Part shown: in pieces, positions 55,467 to 64,000 of the stretch
How the letters are laid out: each line of letters opens with the position of its first letter
Numbering within the stretch: the first letter of the stretch is position 1
Origin: Portulaca oleracea
Taxonomy: Eukaryota > Streptophyta > Magnoliopsida > Caryophyllales > Portulacaceae
NCBI GenBank assembly: GCA_029582165.1
Contig: CM055872.1
Span: 6,603,582-6,667,581 of the forward strand
Direction: 5' to 3'
DNA: 64,000 nucleotides
Notes under the pieces: generated by a model
The model's database searches: none
The model's input: only the letters and a program-made list of their open reading frames with translations
Told to the model about the DNA's origin: nothing
Program-made: the position numbers and the translations under genes

Positions 55467-58330
55467 TAACATAATGTGATCTACAGTAATCTACGTAGTA
55501 GTGTCGTGAATGCTCATTTCTTTTAAGTCATTAGCATACTAGCAGGAAATTGTATAGGACAAATAAGCTTGTTGTGATTATTGACACTCTTTGGGTCATC
55601 ATCGCTCCCCTTTGTATTAGCCACACTTTGAGTCGCAAGGTTAAGTGATAACCACACACAGAAAGGCTGGCAAAGTCATAAGAACGTTAAAAAGAACATA
55701 GCATCATAAACTCCTCAAATGATCACTCAAGTAACAACTATAACAACCACTATAGACGTCCACATTCGTCGACAGTCACCATTGCAAATTACAAAGAAAA
55801 AACAGAAACAATGAAATAAAAGAAATTCTTCCAAGACATGAACATCAGAAGAAAACCAAATATGGAAAATAGAAAACTACATGCCTAATACTTTATATCT
55901 CAAATACCAATTCATGATTGTTTTTGCAGACATATATCTACATATCAAAGTAATTACAATATGTTGAGTCCATACTTCTTCAACCACCCAACTGACACTA
56001 GTAATTAGTATAACCAAATTACTCAAAATGATATTTAGATCACTAGCAAGAATCTTGAATAGAAAATCAAACATGTAGGTTGCTATGTAAAGAACCACCT
56101 CCAACTTTCACAAATTCACCAATCTCCTTCGAAAAAATTGGGCGTCCCAATAGCGAGTATTGACTAAATACTTTTTGTCACTCCTCAACATTTCAAAGCA
56201 TATTGTTTGAGCTACTATACTTACTCAGAAGGTACTACACTTACTCATCGCTTGCTTAAGGGATTGACCCTACTAGCACAATTTGCTTCACCAACATGTT
56301 CTTAACCGATACCTGCTCTGTTCCTTGATACATGACACTAACAAACTTTTTATTCTCCACAATATTTGTCACTTTATAATTCGAGTGCAATATTAATGAT
56401 TAAAGAAAGGAGGGAGTATCATTTCTGACTGTGGTGTGACACATTACCTCCCTTATGTCGCGTAAACATTGAAATTTTAAATTTTAGTAAAATTGCAACA
56501 GGGCAACTTTTCAAGAAATTTCTTATAGGAAAAATATATTACATATATAAGAAGATCAAAAGACCAGACACACGGAGTAGAATCCAACAATATGTACGTC
56601 CAAAATAAAGGTTATCTACAAAGTCGGCCAAGAGAAAGACCTATACTTGCCACTATCACAAAGATATAAAGCATTTGACGAAATTTTCTTTCAGCTGCTA
56701 TCTAAAAAAATTCACCTTCAGGAATACTATTATGTTCCTTTCTCTCCAAATACCCCACAAATCACGTGGTATGACCACGGTCTACTTCTTCTTCGGCTTC
56801 CTCCCAAACCCAAGCGAGAAGATGTCTCCAAGTCAAATTAGAAAACCCCAGGGAACCAAAGGCTAGATCCAAATAGACATAGCATAGTGACAATGAAGAA
56901 ATTTTCTTGGCACTATCACAAAGGCTAGATCCCAAATTGAAATAGCATAGTGGCAATGAATAACCAAGTCATCCAGCGCATCAAAACCCGCCTACACATA
57001 AATTCCTGTTTTCGAGGCATCCATCCCCCCCCCCCCCTTAGCATATGTTAAACCCTTTATATTAGAGAAATACCACAGTAATAAGGAAAGGAACAACACA
57101 GTTTTATTAGTATATTTACCAACACAAAGATACCACTTCTACCATTTCATTACACACCTAGAAATCTCCCCTCCCTACATATCCTAGAGAATATGCCAGA
57201 CAGCTAGAGTGCACCTCTATACTTCAAATATTAAGGGCATAGCTTGCAAAACCAGATCTTCATTGCTTTAACTCAACTAAGTAACTAACTATACATAAAT
57301 CTTACATTCAACAGCAAATCATGTTTGTTCCAGTTCATTCACCATGCACTAATCAAGTGGCATCATCAACTACCAAATTATGCTAAAGCACAATCCATCT
57401 TGGGGGCCACAAGTGGTGTAGCCCTCCTCCAATTGAACCATAGCTTGCAGTAATTGAACCATGCTTGCATGTTACTACTATGTTTTAAGTTCAGCCACTA
57501 GAATCAAATACCAAAAGGCTCAACTCTGACAACTTTAATAAAAATGCACATTCACATTCACCCCTCAACTCTAGGAAAAGGGCAAAGGAGTTCATTTAAA
57601 ATTGGGATGATACTGAACAGTGGGCACCTTCTGAATTTAGAAATCCATCAACTTTGGAAGACAAAGATCGCCCATACTTGGGGTTTATGAGAACAAAAGT
57701 TTTCTTATTGCCAAATGGGGCTAAAAGTTAATCACTTACCATAAAAGGGTTCGAACACAACATCTGAGGACCACTATCACTCAATTCCAACACTAAACAA
57801 TTGCAGCCTAGCAAAATTCAACGTTCCTAACACCGACTATAAAAGCCGATCGACACTTTTTAGCTCCCATACTCCAAGGAAATAAAAGTAAATAAGTAAA
57901 AAGTGCAAGAATATATGAAGAATCTCCATGAGCATCTGTATTAAGAAAGAAAACACATGTATCGACAACTAGCTCTGAAACCTTTAGATTTTCAATCAAT
58001 CGTGCATGTGACGGTTCTAAATTGTTGAATACTAAATTGGAAAAAGGAGGATTGATTAAACAAACCAAATTAAGCGAATTAAAAACCCTAAAACATTGAA
58101 CATTGCACTCCGATTGTGCAAATGCATAGCTAAAGGCTGCGTGATTGAAAAATTTAAGGACGAACCTGGTGATTACAATCGCCGGTTAGTCGGATCTTCG
58201 CCTGTTCAACCTGAAATTGCCGCTGAACTTCAGATTGCGCGGTTCAATGAGTTTTTTTCGTTTGAATGGCATTTTTTACCCAAAAGAAAAAGGGAAAAGG
58301 AAAATTGGGCTTAAGCCTTGAAGGCCACGC
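55467..58330. other. gene-poor spacer after the second CEP gene
   Basis: No complete gene. A Stowaway-like end (GGAGGGAGTA) lies near 56408-56418, a LINE fragment at 56690-56890, a poly(C) run near 57025. At 58070-58330 the minus strand resembles a gene start: ATG at about 58270 (MPFKRKKLIEPRNLKFSG), then TTTAGGGTTTTTAATTCG. No downstream exons were found to support it. Confidence 0.35.
56690..56890 (-). pseudogene. LINE 3' fragment, minus strand
   Basis: The minus strand reads SLGFSNLTWRHLLAWVWEEA then GGGTATTTGGAGAGAAAGGAAC, the same LINE region as 26690-26800 and 49010-49140, in the opposite orientation. Confidence 0.65.
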
Positions 58331-59859
58331 TAAAAGCAAATACAATAGCAATCCAAACTTTTGAAATGTAGGTGGGGTTCACCCCTTCCACATTATTCAT
58401 TATTCATCATTTTTGGAAATTCATTCTATTTATTCTACAATGATAGAAACTCACTACTTCTTTTTCACAGCAAAATATTTCCTTTTTAAAAAACATATCA
58501 TACTACTACGGTACTACCACATGTGAAAATATAATTGGTTGAAAAATAAAAAATAAAATATAAACACATGCATTACGGGAATGCAAATGAGTTCATGGAA
58601 CTCATTTCTTGAAATTGAGCTCCTTGTTGCACTAAAACTCAACTCTAAACACCAATTCCAACGCACAAAATTTCACCAATAGGTCCAATACACTTGCTCA
58701 AACATACTCTAACCCGCTCATAGCATTGTTCAAGTTAAGAAAACGAATATAATGCAAGAGTAGCCAGATCCATATCAGTAAAATATAGTGTAGGTAAAAT
58801 ATAGTGTATGAATTAACGCATAAAATACGATATATGTTTTATTCGGCAACATTGTGTAAAATACAGTCAAGTATTCATCAATATAAATGTTGACTTTTAT
58901 TAAGTGGTGGTACGTGAAGATTCATGTTTTATATATGTTAACTGTTTATTCGGGAACATTAATAAATTATTATTATTATTTTGATTTTATGTCAATAATT
59001 CTTACTTTTAACATTTTGAAACGAATAGTCTGTGTATTAAAAGCGTATCAAACGTTATGAATCGGCTAGGTCAAAAAAGTGTCATTATTCAGCGGCCTTC
59101 ATAGAAGACAGATTCGCGCTTTTTAAACGCTCAAGTCTTTACGCGCCTTATACGCTTATTATACGTGTTTTAACTAACAGATAATCAGATAATTTAGGGA
59201 GTGGGGAAAATAGAAAAAAGGTATTTGGCAACTCGTTCTAAAAGACTAGTCTATCAAGTGAGAGAGTCTATTTAAACTATAATCCTTTATCAACTGCCCC
59301 TACTACCGATGTGGGACAATTCTCGTATCCTTCATCAATTGCACATACTACTGATGTGGGACAACTCTCATACCTTGCAATGGTATAAGACCATAATGTT
59401 TGACCCCTTTTTAGGCCCAAAGTCCTCTTTGGTCACGACTTGTATTCCTAAGCCACTACTAGCTCTTCCAAGCCACCACCCCATGGGCTATCACTCCTAG
59501 TTGACTCTGATATATATTAGCGTTACAGATTAAACGGGAAAACATATTCCAAAAGGCTAATTTATCAGGTGAAAGAATTCATTTGATGTACAAATCCTCA
59601 TAGATTGTCCATATCACCTGTGTGGGACAACCGGACAAGTCTCATATATATCTTGCAATGACATAAGATTCTAACAACATTAGAGTTGCATGTTATTCTG
59701 CACAAATGTGAAGATGAGAATTATATATGAATTGTGCTTATGTGCAATCCTACATATGATAATGATATATCTATTTTAACATATAAACACATTTTTTTTG
59801 TATACTATACAATTACCCATCAATGTCAAACATAACAATCATCCAATACTACCCGCTAT
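58331..59859. other. AT-rich spacer with GATGTGGGAC motifs
   Basis: No gene. CCGATGTGGGACAA-type motifs occur near 59307, 59351 and (as GTGTGGGACAACC) 59620, within two similar blocks (AAAAGACTAGTCTATCAAGTGAGAG near 59240 and AAAGGCTAATTTATCAGGTGA near 59551), suggesting a duplicated repeat. Confidence 0.45.
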
Positions 59860-60476
59860 TGTTGGGCGTGAAGACCAATTTGTTGGAGAGGAGATAGAGT
59901 AATGAGAATGAAGAAGGAAGAAGGAAGGAAGAAAGTGAAGCGCTGCCAGCGAAGGCCTAGGCGCTCCTAGCGTCTCGAATCGAACTTCCGCTGCCGAGGA
60001 CGCTACCCGCGCCTTGTAGACGCTGCCAGTGTCTCCTTGGGCCGAAGCTGAAGGCCTACGTACCCTCTTCCTTGTGCGGCGACTCTTTTCCTTTTGTTTA
60101 GGTTATTATTATAACATGATTCTCCCTTGTATTACTAGTATATATAGGGGTCAGGTTCTCCTTATGATATATTGCAATTGAGAGTGTTTCATCTTATACC
60201 ACAAGAGATTGACATGTAATCTCTATGTCCCTGAGGGAGTTGTGTGAGGCTCAACTGTGAGTGTTGAGTTCTCAGGTTGTAACTCTAGGAAGGATGTGAG
60301 AGATTGTGGAGGTCTAGGAATCTCTGAAACACCGTTGTAATCCTCTGATGGTGCATCGTTCGTGGTTTTTTCCCAGTTTGGGTTTTTCCTCGTTATTTCT
60401 TTGAGTCGAATCTTTATTTATTTTTCTCGCCCTTTATTATTGTTTGTCTGCTAACTACGCCCTGAGAATCCTAACA
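59860..60476 (+). mobile_element. 5' LTR of a Ty1/copia retrotransposon
   Basis: Runs from TGTTGGGCGTG to CCTGAGAATCCTAACA, 617 bp, ends TG...CA. A TATATATA box lies near 60139. It is followed at once by the primer-binding site and a gag-like frame. No matching 3' LTR exists in the window. Confidence 0.85.
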
Positions 60477-60478
60477 AC

Positions 60479-60490
60479 TGGTATCAGAGC
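60479..60490 (+). other. primer-binding site (initiator Met tRNA)
   Basis: TGGTATCAGAGC, the standard plant copia primer-binding site, two bases after the LTR end. Confidence 0.95.
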
Positions 60491-60528
60491 TTTGGTTGGA
60501 GCGTGGTTAATCTGCTGACTGAGAAGCA

Positions 60529-61990
60529 ATGGCGGACGCTATTGTGAAGATTTCAGAGTTCGATGTGAAAGACTACGCATGGTAGAGGATGTGCGTTGAG
60601 GATGTGCTTCGCCAGAAAAGGTGCATCTTGCGATGGGTGATAAGTCAGAAAAGATGGAACAAAAGGATTGGGAAGAGATTGACGGTCAGGCATTCAGTAC
60701 AGTGAGACTGACGTTAGCTCGAAACGTGGCTTTCAACGTCAAAGATTAGAAAACGACGAAAGATCTGCTCGAGGCCTTGCAAAACACATATGAGAAACCT
60801 TCGGCAGTGAACAAGGTATATGTGTTACGTCGTTTGTTTGAATTTAAGATGCATGAGTCTGGTGATATGCATGATAGTATGAATGAGTTGAATATAATAC
60901 TATCAAAGTTAACCTCTGTGGGATTTAATTTCGACATTGAGATGAATGCTAACATATTATTGGCTACCCTACCTAAGTCTTGGGAAAATTTCGTGATTTC
61001 TGTAACTTCTTCAACTAAGAAGGGTGAGAAACTGAAGTTTGGAGAAATTAGAGACTTTGTCCTGAATGAAAGTATTCGTAGAAAAGATTCCGATGTGTCT
61101 GAGTCTTCGGGGAATGCTTTGACTATCAGGGGTAGGAGGAATAGTAGGGGTTCGAGTCGGGGTCGATCAAAATCTAGAGGTCGAAATATGGAGCAAGTGT
61201 TGTGTTGGAACTGTGGTGATAGAGGTCATTTTCGTAGGGATTGTCCCAAACCCAGGAAGAACAATCATAATGACCATGACTCTGTATATTCTGCTGAAGA
61301 TTTGGGTGATGTCCTAACTGTTAGTGTTGACAAGTCAGAAAGGAGTTGGATGATAGATTCGGGTGCTTCGTTTCACTCTTCGTCTAGCAGGGAAGCCTTT
61401 AGTAATTTTTTGAGTGGGAGTTTGGCATGGTTAAGCTTACAAACAGTCACAACCTGAAGGTGCTAGGAAGAGGTGATGTGAACATTAAAACTTCTAAGGG
61501 TGAAACTTAGAGGTTGAAGAATATTCGGTATATCCCGGGTCTGGCCAAGAACCTTGTATTTGTGAGTCAACTGGATGAGGAAGGGTTCACGACGAGTTTT
61601 AGAGATGGTCATTGGAGGGTAGCGAAAGGATCTCTGGTAATTGCAAATGGCATGAAAGAGGGGAAGCTATATTCTGTTATTGATAACTCTAACGTGACTG
61701 TTTATACTCGTCAAAGGCATGTTAGCTTCTCTGATGAAAGAAAGGTACCAGAAACGAGGAGATTTTCAGTCGAGGCTACGGGAACGGATGGTCCGCCGAG
61801 AAACGCATCTAACCAGCACGGGGATTCTACAAGTTCAACACGAGGTAAAGTCTCAATCCAAAATTCCCCTAAGTTGTTGACGATGATGCGTATATCGAAG
61901 TTGCGGGGGCGTGATCCATTCAAGTGGGAGCCTGTTGCAAAAAGTGGAGTTGATGGGAGGTCAAATGGGACCTCTGTTGATCTAAGGTAG
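60529..61990 (+). pseudogene. broken copia gag-protease, rest of pol missing
   Basis: The ATG at 60529 reads MADAIVKISEFDVKDYAW and then hits an in-frame TAG at 60583; another stop lies at 60748. From 60777 the gag core is open (EKPSAVNKVYVLRRLFEFKM), with a zinc knuckle CWNCGDRGHFRRDC and the protease motif WMIDSGASFH, until a frameshift near 61440. A second frame (61514-61990) begins with the region that normally precedes integrase (IRYIPGLAKNLVFVSQLDEE) but then departs from the family; integrase and reverse transcriptase are absent. A dead, internally deleted element. Confidence 0.88.
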
Positions 61991-62344
61991 GGGTGGAAAC
62001 GGTGCGGTGCGGTGTGGTTTCGGACCTTTCGGTGTCTCGAAGCGGTGCAGCGGACGAAACGGTGTGCTAAAACATTAAACCGGAACCGAATCACCCGGTT
62101 TTTAAAAACCAGTGCACCGGCTTTAACGGTGCGGTTTCACGATGAACCGGAATCGCATTAATTTCTATCAACATCAAAAATCTCTTTTCAATAAAAAAAA
62201 AAAAGGGTTTTGGGTAGATTAACTCTATGCAATCTCCATTATCCACACTTTATAAATTTTGGTTAATTTACACTATTTTGTATTAATTATTGGATAAAAT
62301 ATTTTTTTAACCAAAATTTATATGTAAATATATATATATATATA
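61991..62344. mobile_element. truncated hAT-like end and AT-rich filler
   Basis: From 61991, TAGGGGTGGAAACGG followed by GTGCGGTGCGGTG and GCGGTTT repeats to about 62158 marks one end of a hAT-like element; the other end is missing. The rest is AT-rich, ending in a (TA)n tract next to the LINE tail. Confidence 0.6.
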
Positions 62345-62357
62345 TTTTTTTTTTTTG
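62345..62357 (-). other. poly(A) tail of the LINE
   Basis: Thirteen T on the plus strand directly after (TA)n mark the 3' end of the minus-strand LINE. Confidence 0.75.
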
Positions 62358-64000
62358 GAAAAATCGGAGAGATAATTCCATTAACAAAAAGCTTTTACAA
62401 GTATACTCTAGGCATACCTAGAGGGGCACAAACAAAAAGCCCAATAAAAAACCAAAGGAATATCAAACTCTATCTCTATCTAGCCTAGCATTTGTATCAT
62501 TCACAATGAAAATAACTAAAACCTCCACCGTATGAACTATTTCTTTAAAAATTCTCGAATTTCTTTCCAACCAGATATAATATATGAAAGAAGTAAACAC
62601 CAAAAATAATTGATGTTTTCTCCTCACTGACCAATTACCTCTAAAGTTTGAAGATCTCACTTCCTGCCAAGAAACCTGAGGCCAATCCAAATTATTCAAG
62701 ACCAAATTCCATACTTCCATACTGTATATGCAAGTCTCAAATAAATGCTCATGAGATTCCTCCCTTTCGCAGCAGAGGATACATCTATTAGCAAGCATAA
62801 AACCCATCTTTTGTAATCGATCAAGAGTCATCAACCTTCCTTGAACACATAACCAGGATATAAAGGAGAACTTCGGAACACAAAACTTGTTCCATATTAC
62901 CGAAGCCCATTCAACAGGAGATTGAGGACCAAGCAGTGCCATATATATGTATCTGACAAAGAATAGCTACTGGAAGATAAAAAGGAAGAGGAAATCAGAT
63001 TAAGATCATTCCGTACCTTTATAATTCTTCTCCAATACCAGCTGCAGTTTTGCTTGACCTCACACTCCTGAAATGAGGTTTTCTTCAAATATATATGGTG
63101 TACCCATTTGACCCAAAGTGACTCTTTATCGATTTCTATCTGCCAAGCCAGTTTTCCAATTGCCGCCTTGTTCCATAAAACCACATTCCGGATGTTTAGA
63201 CCCCCCGATTTCTTTGGACGACAGCAAGTATTCCAAGCTACTGGATAGGATTTTGAATCCCCCCATAAAAACTTTCTGCAGATTTTCACCATTGAATCAA
63301 TCACCCCTTGTGGAAGGATAAAGATCTATGCCCAATATGAATGTATGGCCATCAACACACTGTTGATTAGTTCTACTCTTCCCGCATATGTCAACCTCCT
63401 TACAGCCCAACCCTTCAATCTACTACTCATTTTGTCCACAAGAATCTGACAATCATGTCTATTCAAACGAGTAGGCTTCACAGGAACTCCTAGATATTTG
63501 AAAGGAAGAGACTCCTCTTGTAGACCTGTGCTGCTGATCAACAATTGTTTTAGAGCTTCAGGAACCCCAGCCAGAATAATAGTAGATTTGCTTAGGTTAG
63601 CTTTAAGGCCAGAACAATCTGAGAAATGATTAAGAGCCTCCATCAATCTCCTACTACTGGCTTCATCACCATTGCAAAATAATAATAGGTCATCAGCAAA
63701 GCAAAGGTGAGCCAAATCCATCTTCTTACAAAACTGATGATGAGTAAAATCCGGTTGTTGTGCAGCTTCCTTGATAGCTCTGCTCAAATACTCCATTACC
63801 AAAACAAATAGCAATGGGGACATTGGGTCTCCTTGCCTCAAACCTCTGCCACTCTTGAAGTAACCAAATGATTCACCATTTACGCCAATAGAGAATTTTG
63901 CATTTCTAACACAAATCATAATCCATCTAACAAACTTCCAAGGAAAGCCATAAGCACATAGCAGATTCTCCAAGAAATCCCAATCTACTGTATCATAATC
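62358..64000 (-). pseudogene. L1-type LINE ORF2, 3' part, decayed; continues past the window
   Basis: Read on the minus strand from 64000: reverse transcriptase palm with SGRGLRQGDPMSPLLFVLVM and catalytic FADDLLLF, then FKYLGVPVKPTRL and RLTYAGRVELINSV (63973-63326). The reading continues in the same frame through one TAG at about 63328 into VIDSMVKICRKFLWGDSKSY (63304-62897), shifts frame near 62945, and ends with the zinc-binding region WNKFCVPKFSFISWLCVQGR and CILCCEREESHEHLFETCIY (62942-62463). The endonuclease and 5' end lie outside the window. One stop plus one frameshift make it inactive, but the damage is light, so the insertion is fairly recent. Confidence 0.9.

Noticed and set aside
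57690..57810. possible minus-strand exon (CNCLVLELSDSGPQMLCSNP) with a GTAAGT donor
   Set aside because: It contains GTTCGAACCC after a GTGATAGTGG-like word, which fits a degraded tRNA-derived SINE better than an exon.
61910..61960. polypurine tract and start of a 3' LTR (CAAGTGGGAGCCTGTTG)
   Set aside because: Looks like the copia PPT-LTR junction, but the sequence after TGTTG does not match the 5' LTR.

Overview
This window is a piece of nuclear chromosome from a flowering plant, most likely a eudicot. The evidence is intron-rich genes with GT-AG splicing, plastid and secretory targeting signals, PPR and CEP families, AT-rich intergenic DNA, and plant-type transposons (hAT-like, Stowaway-like and Tourist-like MITEs, Ty1/copia, LINE, tRNA-derived SINEs). 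The species cannot be fixed from sequence alone. Gene models were assembled by hand from reading frame plus splice sites; all junctions quoted keep frame.

Layout. 1-9335: AT-rich, gene-free, full of small transposons, a 27-bp-stem hairpin (2184-2242), a palindromic CAACACGGNCCGTGTTG array (4490-4620), a probable solo LTR and tandem duplications. 9336-15154 (+): ten-exon plastid/mitochondrial methionine aminopeptidase (MAP1D-like). 16555-18459 (+): intronless PLS-class PPR protein. 19509-29034 (+): twelve-exon CTLH/CRA (RanBPM-like) protein whose long introns hold nested hAT-like elements and LINE debris. 29035-37200: intergenic with a related pair of hAT-like elements and a broken RRM-type retroelement ORF. 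37373-43062 (+): six-exon NodH-like membrane sulfotransferase. 47390-47722 (+) and 54642-55466 (+): two CEP peptide-hormone precursors, the first with one CEP domain, the second with two. Between and around them lie SINEs, LINE fragments, a complete 958-bp hAT-like element, and unresolved exon-like segments on the minus strand (44.86-46.09 kb). 59860-64000: decayed copia element (5' LTR, PBS, broken gag-protease) followed by a 5'-truncated-by-window, broken LINE on the minus strand.

How the genes fit together. The order CTLH/CRA protein - sulfotransferase - CEP - CEP combines two neighbourhoods that, as I recall, sit apart in Arabidopsis (At5g66810 beside CEP5/CEP6, and CEP9 At3g50610 beside At3g50620). 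This looks like an ancestral block that was later duplicated and split. The second CEP precursor carries an Asp-Tyr at the start of its last hormone domain, the signature that precedes sulfated tyrosines in other plant peptides, which makes the neighbouring sulfotransferase worth a look, though a link is only a hypothesis.
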